Origin: Neisseriaceae bacterium
GTDB taxonomy: Bacteria; Pseudomonadota; Gammaproteobacteria; Burkholderiales; Neisseriaceae
Assembly (NCBI GenBank): GCA_017934045.1
Contig: JAGBKK010000032.1
Coordinates: 1 to 64,000, forward strand
DNA: 64,000 nt
Reading direction: 5' to 3'
Position numbers and translations under genes: made by a program. A model generated the notes under the pieces. It saw only the letters and a list, made by a program, of their open reading frames with translations, did no database searches and was not told where the DNA came from. Positions 39,381 to 47,901 of this stretch are shown one piece after another; within the stretch, counting starts at the first letter, position 1, and every line of letters starts with the position of its first letter.

Positions 39381-39899
39381 ATGTACAATCCGCTTTCAAG
39401 TTTAATGGAATTTGACACGAAACTTTTAAAAGCAACTATTGATGATTTAAGGCGAGATTTTAAGCTTTGCGTATCCGAAAGCGAAGATATAGGCGATGAA
39501 ACACACTGCTACGGCAACTTTGCAGAAGTCGTAGGCTTTATGTACTGGCATATGTTAGCACCTTATGGTGCAGCGATTTACCATGGCGTTAGCGAAAAAT
39601 ATAATGACGATATTTTTAGCACTGAAAACATACAAAAATATGATCTAACGGAAGCTTTGGCGGTTTTTGGCAAAGTGCTTTATACCGAGCGGTATCACGG
39701 AAATTTGACATATAGATTGTGCGAAGATGGCACTATGGCTGAACTTTTAGATCAGCTTTACAAAGAACTTGTAAAATTTCAAAGCAAACCGATAAATAAA
39801 ATCAAAAAAGTAATAGCCGATTTTGAGTGGTTTTTAAGAAAAAAGTGGGGTCATTGGAAGTATAGGATTAAAAAATATTTAAGGAAAAATAATGCGTAG
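39381..39899 (+). CDS. Unknown orphan protein, possibly acquired
   Basis: 172 residues, soluble, no signal. The middle holds GNFAEVVGFMYWHMLAPYG and the C-terminus is strongly basic and aromatic (FEWFLRKKWGHWKYRIKKYL). Codon use (AAGCTTTGC, GCGAAGA) and AT content differ from the neighbours. It lies between a coding remnant and a truncated gene fragment, so it is probably the surviving member of a foreign insertion. Immunity-type or DUF function is possible but not shown. AAGGGG lies 11 bases upstream. Confidence 0.65.
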   Translation: MYNPLSSLMEFDTKLLKATIDDLRRDFKLCVSESEDIGDETHCYGNFAEVVGFMYWHMLAPYGAAIYHGVSEKYNDDIFSTENIQKYDLTEALAVFGKVLYTERYHGNLTYRLCEDGTMAELLDQLYKELVKFQSKPINKIKKVIADFEWFLRKKWGHWKYRIKKYLRKNNA

Positions 39900-40035
39900 A
39901 AAAGATAGGGCTTTATGCAAAGGAGAAGCTTACAAAATCATTGATGATTGCGAATATTGTTCAACATTAACAAATTTTGTTAAATTATTTCTAAATATGT
40001 TTGATTATCATATAGATAAAGTAAAAATAAGATAA
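39892..40035 (+). pseudogene. Fragment of a pyridoxamine 5'-phosphate oxidase-like gene
   Basis: A 47-codon frame overlapping the previous stop begins MRRKDRALCKGEAYKIIDDC, which matches the typical N-terminus of the NimA-like/PNPOx flavin-binding family. After about 22 residues the similarity is lost and the frame ends in TAA. The rest of the family (about 100 residues) is missing. Confidence 0.5.
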
Positions 40036-40039
40036 TCTT

Positions 40040-40429
40040 TCAGGCAGCCTGAAAATAATTCACCCATGCCATCACCCACATAACACCCAAAATCAGCAAT
40101 GCCATTGTTTGAGCGGCGGAGCCTGCGTCTTTGGCGATTTTCGATAGGGGGTGAATGTCAGTCGAAACCCTATCCACAATCGCTTCAATCGCGGTGTTGA
40201 ATAATTCAACGACCAGTGTTTGCATGGTGGCAAACAGCAAAATCATTTTCATCAGCATACTAAACGGACAAAAAGCAATGATTGGCAAAGAAATCACATT
40301 AAGCAGAAGCAACTGCCGAAACGCCGCCTCATTTTTAAAGGCAGCCTGAAAGCCGTCCGCAGAATAGCCACATGCGTTGATAATGCGGCGAATGCCGTTT
40401 TTGCCTTTCATATCATTGTGTTCTATCAT
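40040..40429 (-). CDS. dgkA: Diacylglycerol kinase DgkA
   Basis: 129-residue integral membrane kinase that recycles diacylglycerol to phosphatidic acid. The sequences FKNEAAFRQLLLLN and VVELFNTAIEAIVDRVS carry the conserved catalytic and Mg-binding residues (Glu, Asn, Glu, Asp). Three membrane helices. Starts at 40429 or 40411 are both possible. The C-terminus FQAA and TGA are provided by a DUS. It starts 11 bases after aceK and is probably cotranscribed. Confidence 0.93.
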   Translation of the reverse strand: MIEHNDMKGKNGIRRIINACGYSADGFQAAFKNEAAFRQLLLLNVISLPIIAFCPFSMLMKMILLFATMQTLVVELFNTAIEAIVDRVSTDIHPLSKIAKDAGSAAQTMALLILGVMWVMAWVNYFQAA

Positions 40430-40440
40430 ATTTTCACTTT

Positions 40441-42225
40441 CTATGCGTCTGCGTTTTCAGGCAGCCCCACCTGTCTTGCGGACGGTTTAAAACGCACCGA
40501 CTGCGGATAAGGGAAAAAGTCATCAACAATGCCGTTTAAAATGCGTTCCTTTTTTTCTTGCCAAAATTCAGGGGTGAGCAATTCCCTGTGGTGTTCCAAA
40601 AATACTTTGCGAACATCGGGTTCGCCCAAAAGAAAAGTGCCAAATTCTTCTGGAAAAACATCACCTTTTTCCACAGGATACCAAATCTCATCCGACATTT
40701 CGTATTCAGGATTAGGAGCTTCTGGAATTTGACGGAAATTGCAATCGGTCATATATTCAATTTCGTCATAATCGTAAAATATGACGCGACCAAATCGCGT
40801 TACGCCAAAATTTTTATATAACATATCGCCTGGAAAAATATTTGCTGTGGCTAATTCTTTTAAGGCATTGCCATAATCAATCACCGCTTCGGCTTTTTCT
40901 TTTATCGTGGCTTTTTGCATATAAATATTCAAGGGTTTTAATCGCCGTTCAATATAGCAATGCTTAATCACAATCACATCATCTTTTTCTTCTAAATTAG
41001 ACGGCGACAAAGTACGCAATTCTTCCAACATTTCTTCCGAACAACGATCTTTGGGTAATACCACATTGGAATATTCAAGCGTATCTGCCATTCTGCCTAC
41101 TCGGTCATGCCGTTTAACCAACAGATATTTTTGTCTCACATATTCTTTATCAAAATCTTTATTGTGTCCAAAAGTATCTTTAATGATTTTAAATACAAAA
41201 GGAAAAGACGGTAAAGTGAATACACTCATTACCAAACCTTTCACCCCTGGTGCTAATATAAATTGATCTTCGGAGTAACGCAGGTGTTGTAAAAACTCTC
41301 GCCAAAAGATATTTTTACTTTGCTTTTGTAATCCCAACATTGTATAAAGGTCTGATTTATCACGCATTGGCAACATTTGCTGTAAAAAACGCACATAAGC
41401 AGACGGCACATCCATTTCCACCAAAAAGTAAGCACGAGCAAATGAAAACAATACGCCAATTTGTCGTGCTTCAAACAATGCCGCATCCACTACTAATTTA
41501 CCTTGACGATTATGTACAATCGATAAAGCAAAGGGGTTTTTATCGTGTCCATTGATAATTTGCCCAAATATATAAGCGGCTTTATTGCGATAAAAAGCCG
41601 AATGCAAAACTTGCACATGCATATTCATTTCATTTAATGGCCATTTATCGGCAAAATGTTTTTTCGCAGCACGCAAAATATTGGCAATATCTCTAATTTT
41701 ATGAGCAAAAGGAATTCGCCAATGAAAATGGTCTAAAACATTTTTCAGGCAGCCTCTTAATCCATCTTTTTCTGGATAAAAAGTACGAAAAGTCCCTGTT
41801 TCCGATTCAATATATTCAGTTGATAAAGCAGGTTTTACAAAAATAAAACGGTTGTTGTAATATTCTTTATCCAAAATTTTGGTAGAAACCGAATTAAAAA
41901 AAGTTTCAGCCAATTCAGGTTGCTTGTGATTAACCAATAAAGAAATATAAACAATTTTTGCGTGTTCCCACACTTCTTCGGTTAAAACATTGGCTGCAAA
42001 TTCACGCCGCAACACTTGCACGGCTTCTGAAACGCGGTCGTCATACATACGAATGCGGTCGGACACCAAGCGTTGAATGCCGTGCCAATCACCTACTTCA
42101 AACAAGCCTTTGGTTTGGCTTGACACCGAACGAAACATAGTGTAATGGCGATTAAAACCAGCCAAAATAGTGTCGGCAACGGCTACGCCATATTGCTGTG
42201 TGAGTTTAGAAGTCATTTTCATCAT
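40441..42225 (-). CDS. aceK: Isocitrate dehydrogenase kinase/phosphatase
   Basis: Bifunctional enzyme that phosphorylates and dephosphorylates isocitrate dehydrogenase, steering carbon between the TCA cycle and the glyoxylate bypass. 594 residues from the ATG at 42225 (MMKMTSKLTQQYG), preferred over the longer in-frame start. Family sequences include YYNNRFIFVKPALSTEY, GVKGLVMSVFTLPSFPFVFK and the kinase-like FGVTRFGRVIFYDYDEIEYM. It is the first gene of an aceK-dgkA pair; no aceA or aceB is in the window. Confidence 0.95.
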   Translation of the reverse strand: MMKMTSKLTQQYGVAVADTILAGFNRHYTMFRSVSSQTKGLFEVGDWHGIQRLVSDRIRMYDDRVSEAVQVLRREFAANVLTEEVWEHAKIVYISLLVNHKQPELAETFFNSVSTKILDKEYYNNRFIFVKPALSTEYIESETGTFRTFYPEKDGLRGCLKNVLDHFHWRIPFAHKIRDIANILRAAKKHFADKWPLNEMNMHVQVLHSAFYRNKAAYIFGQIINGHDKNPFALSIVHNRQGKLVVDAALFEARQIGVLFSFARAYFLVEMDVPSAYVRFLQQMLPMRDKSDLYTMLGLQKQSKNIFWREFLQHLRYSEDQFILAPGVKGLVMSVFTLPSFPFVFKIIKDTFGHNKDFDKEYVRQKYLLVKRHDRVGRMADTLEYSNVVLPKDRCSEEMLEELRTLSPSNLEEKDDVIVIKHCYIERRLKPLNIYMQKATIKEKAEAVIDYGNALKELATANIFPGDMLYKNFGVTRFGRVIFYDYDEIEYMTDCNFRQIPEAPNPEYEMSDEIWYPVEKGDVFPEEFGTFLLGEPDVRKVFLEHHRELLTPEFWQEKKERILNGIVDDFFPYPQSVRFKPSARQVGLPENADA

Positions 42226-42287
42226 TGTTGTCCGTTCGTGTGATCCGTTAAAAAGGGGTATTTTAAACCTTTCAGGCAGCCTGAAAA

Positions 42288-43436
42288 CTACAATTTTGCA
42301 CTTAAATCCAAGTTTCTGAAACCCACCCAATCAGGGTCGATATTTTTGCCAAAGGCGATACATTTGAACAATTCGCCCATTTCGTGTGGATTAAGGAGTT
42401 TCTGCACGGCGGCAACGGTTTTGATATAGGTTTCGCTTGCAGTATCGCCCAAGTCTGCTAAAAAGTCGGTGATACCGCACGATAATAAAAACGCTGCCTG
42501 CGTGGTATAGCCAATAAAATCAATGTCTTGTGAAGTTGCTGCATCGGCAATCGCACTAAAATCAATATGAGCGGTTAAATCCATTTGTCCTGTTAAAACA
42601 AAGGGATTACCCACCGTGTGATGACGATAATGCCCAATCAGCGTTCCCATGGTGCGTTGTGGGTGATAATATTCCTTGCGGTCAAAACCGTAGTCAATCC
42701 ACAACATTCCGCCATAGTTCAGGCGTTCGGCAAGCGTTCGCACAAAGGCTTCGGCTTGCAAATTGATTTCCGTGCGATAGGGCGTAGGGCTTTCAGGCAG
42801 CCTGAACGCCGCTTGTTCTAATAAAAAACCTGTGGCTTTTTCGCTTGCCCAATCAAAGCCTTGCGGCGTATTGGTAACGCCCATTCGATAAATGCCGTCT
42901 TTCCGCTTTTCCACCACTTCACAGGGCATTGCGTCTAACACTTCATTGCCGAATACAAAACCGTCAAATGTTTCAGGCAGTCTATCTAAATGTTTGATTT
43001 TATGGGCATATTGCGGTATTTTTTGTTGAATATAATCTCGCTGGCGTTGTTGTAAATCGGCGGATAATTCAATAATGTAATAATTTTGCCAAGTGTTTTC
43101 AGGCAGCGTTTGAATAATATCCACCGCCAATTTGCCTGTGCCTGCCCCAAATTCATAAATATTGCCAGCGGTTTGTGGCAGAATTTGTTGGATTTGTTGC
43201 GATAAACATTTACCAAATAAATCAGTCAGTTGCGGTGCGGTAGCAAAATCGCCATAACGACCAATTTTTTCATTACGACCGCTATAATAGCCATATTTAG
43301 GTGCATATAACGCCCAATTCATATAATCCACAAACGGCAAAAAACCATTGTTTTGCTTGATTTTGTCAGTAATTTCCGCACACAACGCCGCACAATCGTC
43401 TGCTGCTTGTTCATTTAATGGGGGTAGGGTGTTCAT
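42288..43436 (-). CDS. MidA/NDUFAF7-like SAM-dependent methyltransferase (DUF185)
   Basis: 382 residues from 43436 (MNTLPPLNEQAADDCAAL). The class I methyltransferase SAM loop is IYEFGAGTGKLAVDI; GFVFGNEVLDAMPCEVV, LWIDYGFDRKEYYHP and GQMDLTAHIDFSAIA are typical of the DUF185 family. The eukaryotic homologue methylates an arginine in complex I subunit NDUFS2; the bacterial target is not established. A DUS inside is read FRLPES. The stop lies 63 bases before aceK. Confidence 0.9.
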   Translation of the reverse strand: MNTLPPLNEQAADDCAALCAEITDKIKQNNGFLPFVDYMNWALYAPKYGYYSGRNEKIGRYGDFATAPQLTDLFGKCLSQQIQQILPQTAGNIYEFGAGTGKLAVDIIQTLPENTWQNYYIIELSADLQQRQRDYIQQKIPQYAHKIKHLDRLPETFDGFVFGNEVLDAMPCEVVEKRKDGIYRMGVTNTPQGFDWASEKATGFLLEQAAFRLPESPTPYRTEINLQAEAFVRTLAERLNYGGMLWIDYGFDRKEYYHPQRTMGTLIGHYRHHTVGNPFVLTGQMDLTAHIDFSAIADAATSQDIDFIGYTTQAAFLLSCGITDFLADLGDTASETYIKTVAAVQKLLNPHEMGELFKCIAFGKNIDPDWVGFRNLDLSAKL

Positions 43437-43588
43437 TTTTGGCAGTATCGTAAAATAAATATCACAATCATACCGTAAATTTTGATTGTTAAGATTTATT
43501 AAGATTGCGTTAATCTGCAAAATGTTTAATAACGCCTGTATTAAATACTTTTTAAGTTTGATGGATTGATTTCAATTTAATACATAAA

Positions 43589-43638
43589 GCAAGGACAATG
43601 CTTATTCACGCGTGCTTTTTCAAAAGCACGCTTTTTTT
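43589..43638 (+). ncRNA. Candidate small RNA with an AGGACAA loop
   Basis: AAGCA-AGGACAA-TGCTT (43588-43604) forms a first hairpin and GCGTGCTTTT-TC-AAAAGCACGC (43610-43631) followed by seven T residues a strong terminator, yet no plus-strand gene precedes it. TTGATTTCAATTTAAT just upstream resembles an FNR-type half-site plus a TTTAAT -10 box. A short stable RNA is therefore plausible. No homology evidence. Confidence 0.4.
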
Positions 43639-43643
43639 ATGAA

Positions 43644-43750
43644 TATAGTCAAACAACTTCAAAATTGAAATGCGTTGGCGTGTCTTGCCGTATTATTTAT
43701 ACTGTCGTAGCCAGAGCCGCCTGTTTCACTTTTGAATTTATTTGACTATA
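43644..43750. mobile_element. Correia-like miniature element, copy 4
   Basis: 107 bp, ends TATAGTCAAACAACTTC and TTTATTTGACTATA. Almost identical to 20944-21049 except around the last third. It lies between the candidate small RNA and the terminator of the aldehyde dehydrogenase gene. Confidence 0.8.
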
Positions 43751-43756
43751 AAAACA

Positions 43757-43782
43757 AAAAACGCCGTCATAAAACGGCGTTT
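43757..43782 (-). terminator. Rho-independent terminator of the aldehyde dehydrogenase gene
   Basis: AAACGCCGT and ACGGCGTTT pair around CATAAA; on the minus strand a T-rich run follows. It lies 21 bases after the minus-strand gene. Confidence 0.85.
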
Positions 43783-43803
43783 ATCATCAACCAAAACAAA
43801 TAC

Positions 43804-45282
43804 TTACTGCGGATAGAAACCGCTTTCTTTGCCTTTTAAGTCAATCACCAAGTTTTTGATTTGGCTGTAATGTTCCAAAATCATTTTATGGGTTTCACGA
43901 CCGATACCGCTGGCTTTGTAGCCGCCGAATGGGCAACCTGCGGGGATTTGGTTGTAGGTGTTAATCCACACCCTGCCTGTTTCCATTAGTCGAGACACTC
44001 GCAAGGCTCGCGTGATGTCGTTGGTGAAAACGCCGCCGCCCAAGCCGTATTCGCTGTCATTGACCATTTTAATCAACTCGGCTTCGTCTTTGAATTTAAT
44101 CACCGCACCCACAGGGCCGAAGATTTCTTCTTGGGCAACCGTGCAGGAATTGCTGGAAACTTCCAACAAAGTCGGTTCAACGAATGCGTCTCCCGCTTTG
44201 GCTCGTTTGCCACCTACCAGCACTTTGGCTCCTTCTTTTTTGCCGATTTCGACATAGTTCAAAATCTTGTCGGCTTGTTTTTTGTTGATTTGCGAACCCA
44301 TTTGTGTCTCGGGATTCATCGGGTCGCCGACTTTGATTTTCTTGAATTTAGCGACAATCGCTTTGATGAATTTGTCGTAAATGCCTTCCTGTACAAAAAT
44401 ACGGCTACCTGCACAGCACACTTGTCCTTGATTAAACAAAATGCCCAACTGCACGCCGTCAATCGCTTTATCAAAGTCGGCATCATCAAAGATGATATTG
44501 GCACTCTTGCCGCCTAATTCGAGTGTGGCAGGAATGATTTTTTCTGCCGCAGCCAGTGCAATCGAACGACCGATTTCGGTTGAACCAGTGAAAGCCAATT
44601 TATCCAAACCCTTATGCGTACGCACAAATTCGCCTGTGGTCGATCCTTTGCCTGTAACCACATTGACAATGCCTTTGGGCAGTACTTTTTGGATTAACTT
44701 CATCAATTCCAAAACGCTCAAAGAAGTTTCGGAAGACGGTTTGAACACCGAAGTATCGCCTGCGGCAATCACAGGAGCGAGTTTCCACGCTGCCATTAAG
44801 AAAGGGAAGTTCCACGGCACAATCTGCCCCACCACACCAATCGGCTCACGCAGGACAATCGACATAAAATCGCCGCCTAATGGGTCGTGCAGAATATTGG
44901 CTGTGCCTTCTTCGCCCTGAATCACGCCTGCAAAATAGCGGAAATGTTCCACCGCAAAAGGAATATCCACATTCATCGTTTCGCGAATGGGTTTGCCATT
45001 GTCCATGGTTTCCACTTGGGCAAGCCATTTTTTGTTCTGCTCGATAATATCGGCAATATCCAACAGCAATTTGGCTCGCTCTGCCACAGTGGAAAAACGA
45101 AATTTTTCAAACGCACGGCGTGCCGCTTTCACCGCTTTATCGACATCTTTTTTGCTTGCTTCTGCAATACTGGCTAATTTTGCACCAGTGGCAGGGTTGA
45201 ACACATCAATGGTGGCTTTGTTTTCAGCTTCAACAAACTCGCCATTGATAAAGAGTTGATACACTTTATCGAGTTTGGGCAT
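43804..45282 (-). CDS. NAD(P)-dependent aldehyde dehydrogenase
   Basis: 492 residues. The ATG at 45282 (MPKLDKVYQLFINGEF) has GGAG 7 bases upstream and is preferred over a TTG two codons earlier. Catalytic Cys lies in FNQGQVCCAGSRI, the general base Glu in TLELGGKSANII, and the Rossmann region includes FTGSTEIGRSIA. The C-terminal part IPAGCPFGGYKASGIGRE fits the class that oxidises acetaldehyde or other short aldehydes. Substrate cannot be fixed. Single-gene unit. Confidence 0.93.
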   Translation of the reverse strand: MPKLDKVYQLFINGEFVEAENKATIDVFNPATGAKLASIAEASKKDVDKAVKAARRAFEKFRFSTVAERAKLLLDIADIIEQNKKWLAQVETMDNGKPIRETMNVDIPFAVEHFRYFAGVIQGEEGTANILHDPLGGDFMSIVLREPIGVVGQIVPWNFPFLMAAWKLAPVIAAGDTSVFKPSSETSLSVLELMKLIQKVLPKGIVNVVTGKGSTTGEFVRTHKGLDKLAFTGSTEIGRSIALAAAEKIIPATLELGGKSANIIFDDADFDKAIDGVQLGILFNQGQVCCAGSRIFVQEGIYDKFIKAIVAKFKKIKVGDPMNPETQMGSQINKKQADKILNYVEIGKKEGAKVLVGGKRAKAGDAFVEPTLLEVSSNSCTVAQEEIFGPVGAVIKFKDEAELIKMVNDSEYGLGGGVFTNDITRALRVSRLMETGRVWINTYNQIPAGCPFGGYKASGIGRETHKMILEHYSQIKNLVIDLKGKESGFYPQ

Positions 45283-45476
45283 TTTCAATCTCCAATCAGT
45301 TGAACAAACATTTTTGATTGTATGCCTTTGGCAAATAGAAAATTGTGCCTTTTATCAAAAAATGAAAGGATTGTTTGCTTTCAGGCAGCCTGAAACAGCG
45401 GTAGGCAGTAGCCAAAAGCCTATCTTTATCGTATAAGCGTGTTAAAATGGGTTTTTTTATCAGAAAAATACATAAA

Positions 45477-46385
45477 ATGAATAATCTTAACGGCGTTTTT
45501 CAAACATTAGACAATTTAATTTTAGGCAAAGAAGAAGCGGTGCGGCTTGCCGTGGTGTGCATTTTGGCAGACGGACATTTACTGTTGGAAGACATACCAG
45601 GTGTTGGCAAAACTACGCTGGCACAAGGCTTGGCGGCGGTGTTGGGCTTAAATTACGGACGCGTACAATTTACCAATGATATGCTGCCTGCGGATTTACT
45701 CGGCACGAATATTTTTCGACCGAATGTTGGGCAGTTTGAGTTTCAGGCAGGGCCTGTGTTTCATCATTTTTTGTTGGCGGACGAAATTAACCGTGCGTCC
45801 CCCAAAGTGCAGTCGGCACTTTTGGAAGCGATGGAAGAACGCCAAGTATCGATTGACGGCAAAACCTACGCCTTGCCCAAGCCGTTTGTGGTGGTGGCAA
45901 CGCAAAATCCGTCTGAACAAATTGGCACTTTTCCACTGCCTGAATCGCAGTTAGACCGTTTTTTAATGCGTATTTCAATGGGTTATCCTGCGGAACAATC
46001 GGAAAAATATTTGTTCAAACACGGATCAAGGCGTGAGAATGTCAAACGCATTCAGGCTGCCTTAAATCCTGAATTGCTGTTGCAAATGCAAAAAACGGTC
46101 AATGAAATGCCTGTGTCGGACGCTTTGGTGGATTATGTTTATCGTTTGGTCAATGCCACACGCGTGGAAGGCGTGTTTGTGCAAGGATTAAGTCCTCGTG
46201 CTGGTTTGGCGTTAATCAAAGCTGCCAAAGCGAACGCCTTTGTAGAAAATCGTCAAATAGTGTTGCCAGAAGATATTCAAGCGGTATTCTTGTCCGTGGC
46301 AGGACACCGCTTAAAAACTTTGCAAAGAGGCAATGATAGCCAAACGGCATTGACAGAAATTTTACGCAGTGTGGCAGTGGCTTAA
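45477..46385 (+). CDS. MoxR-family AAA ATPase (first copy)
   Basis: 302 residues from 45477 (MNNLNGVFQTLDNLILGKEE). Walker A GVGKTTLAQG, Walker B LLADEINRASPKVQSALLEAMEE, and the sensor region ATQNPSEQIGTFPLPESQLDRF mark a MoxR chaperone-type ATPase, which usually helps assemble or activate proteins with VWA domains. It is convergent to an operon that contains a second MoxR (47898) and a DUF58 protein, a possible client. A cloverleaf-like repeat fills the entire gap between them. Confidence 0.92.
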   Translation: MNNLNGVFQTLDNLILGKEEAVRLAVVCILADGHLLLEDIPGVGKTTLAQGLAAVLGLNYGRVQFTNDMLPADLLGTNIFRPNVGQFEFQAGPVFHHFLLADEINRASPKVQSALLEAMEERQVSIDGKTYALPKPFVVVATQNPSEQIGTFPLPESQLDRFLMRISMGYPAEQSEKYLFKHGSRRENVKRIQAALNPELLLQMQKTVNEMPVSDALVDYVYRLVNATRVEGVFVQGLSPRAGLALIKAAKANAFVENRQIVLPEDIQAVFLSVAGHRLKTLQRGNDSQTALTEILRSVAVA

Positions 46386-46386
46386 T

Positions 46387-46548
46387 CAATGAGTAATGGG
46401 TTTTATGTCAAGCCTTATCAGGCTTGACTATTTTGTTTAAGATAACGCTTCGATAAATCTTTCAGGCAGCCTGAAAACACTATCGAAGCGTTATCTCAAC
46501 ATATATCCGTTTTGCCGCACGGCAAAACATAAAAACCATTGCTCATTG
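46387..46548. repeat. 162-bp nested inverted repeat (cloverleaf) between convergent genes
   Basis: Outer arms of 22 bases (46387-46408 and 46527-46548) pair with two G-U-type positions. Inside are three hairpins: GTCAAGCC/GGCTTGAC (46407-46428), AGATAACGCTTCGATA/TATCGAAGCGTTATCT (46440-46496) with a DUS in its loop, and GTTTTGCC/GGCAAAAC (46509-46528). It fits exactly between the two stop codons. It could be a bidirectional terminator, an RNA processing site or a recombination substrate. Confidence 0.9.
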
Positions 46549-47901
46549 TTACCACGCTCCGCTTTTCTTTTTATTCAAATAATGGTTAATCAATTCTGCT
46601 GTCAGTTGATTGGGGTAGGTGGCAATGCAAGGAATTTGGGCAGCGTTCAGTTGTTTAATGGCGGTGATTTCATCGTCCAAACGGCATTTCGCACCGATAT
46701 AAGTATGGGCTTGGTCGGTGTTTTCGATGGGCGTTTGCACAATGTCTTGCACGGCATGCGTGCGTAAGCCTACGGTGAGTATGGGAAAGTGTTTTTGCAA
46801 GCGTTTGAGTAATACAATGTTTTCTTGGGCGTTGTCGTTATCTAATGTGGTGATGATGATAATCCACGCACGGCGTTTTTGTTGATAAAGCAGGCGTTCA
46901 ACGGCGGTTTCTAAATCGAATACTTGCCGCGTAGGTTCAAGGTCATAAATGTGGTTAATCAGTTGCGACACTTGGGTAACGCCTTTGGCTGGCGGTATAA
47001 AGCGTTCGTTGTCGGCGTTGCAAGTCATTAAACCGACTGCGTCTCCGTGATGTGTGGCGGTGTAAGATAACAAGAGTAGGGCGGTCAAAGCGTGGTCGAG
47101 TATGCTTTTGCCGTCTGTTAAAGGTTGCATTTCATACGAACAATCCAATAAAAACACGATTTGACGGTCTTTTTCGTCCTGAAATTGTCGCACAATGGGG
47201 CGTGCGTTGCGTGCGGTGGCTTTCCAGTCGATATAACGAATATTGTCGCCGTCTAAAAAATCACGCAGTTGAAAAAAGTCTTGCCCTTCGCCGCGTTTGA
47301 TATTTTTTTTCACGCCCACCATTTGTAGCCAACGGCGAAAACTCATTAAATCCGCACCGTAAATATCGGCAAAATCAGGCAATACTTTAATTGGCGTGTC
47401 ATCGTTTTCAGGCTGCCTGAAAATCATTTGCCACAAACCCAAACGACTGGGCAAGGCGTAATCTGTGCCGCCAAAATGGGTTTCGCCTCGTTGAGTAGGA
47501 ATGGCGGTGTAGGTAATTTCTACGCCGTAATGCGACATTGGCAATAATTCGGTGGTGATTTCAGGGGTGTCGGTTGTCCAATCAGGCGGCAGACAGTCGC
47601 CCACAGTAATGGGAATGGGCTTGTTTTGTTTAGGATTAGTCGAAGTGATACGCAGTTTAACCTGTGTTTCTCGCCCTAAAATAATGTTGGCAGGCAGAAT
47701 GCGTTGAATTTTAACGCTATTTTGTTTGCGTGATAGCCAATAATCTGCCAATGCACCCCAAACCACAATCACCAACAACAGCCATATGGCTTGTTGTATG
47801 GTGGTAATGGGTTGTTTTTCCACCATTTGCCAAACGCTTGCAAGGGTTGCAATCACAAACAAAAAGGCAATCAGCAAAATTAAGGGCAAACGAGGTTTCA
47901 T
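46549..47901 (-). CDS. DUF58 protein (VWA-like)
   Basis: 450 residues. Two N-terminal membrane helices (about 5-25 and 38-57), a periplasmic or cytoplasmic beta domain, and the DUF58 signature GQDFFQLRDFLDGDNIRYIDWKATAR followed by a VWA-like part with IVFLLDCSYEM (MIDAS-type Asp-x-Ser). DUF58 proteins are regularly paired with MoxR ATPases. Its ATG overlaps the MoxR stop by 4 bases. Last gene of the operon. Confidence 0.92.
   Translation of the reverse strand: MKPRLPLILLIAFLFVIATLASVWQMVEKQPITTIQQAIWLLLVIVVWGALADYWLSRKQNSVKIQRILPANIILGRETQVKLRITSTNPKQNKPIPITVGDCLPPDWTTDTPEITTELLPMSHYGVEITYTAIPTQRGETHFGGTDYALPSRLGLWQMIFRQPENDDTPIKVLPDFADIYGADLMSFRRWLQMVGVKKNIKRGEGQDFFQLRDFLDGDNIRYIDWKATARNARPIVRQFQDEKDRQIVFLLDCSYEMQPLTDGKSILDHALTALLLLSYTATHHGDAVGLMTCNADNERFIPPAKGVTQVSQLINHIYDLEPTRQVFDLETAVERLLYQQKRRAWIIIITTLDNDNAQENIVLLKRLQKHFPILTVGLRTHAVQDIVQTPIENTDQAHTYIGAKCRLDDEITAIKQLNAAQIPCIATYPNQLTAELINHYLNKKKSGAW

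Noticed and set aside
46387..46548. tRNA or tmRNA-like gene in the cloverleaf structure
   Set aside because: There is no T-loop GTTCRA, no CCA end and no anticodon-like loop; stems do not have tRNA lengths.
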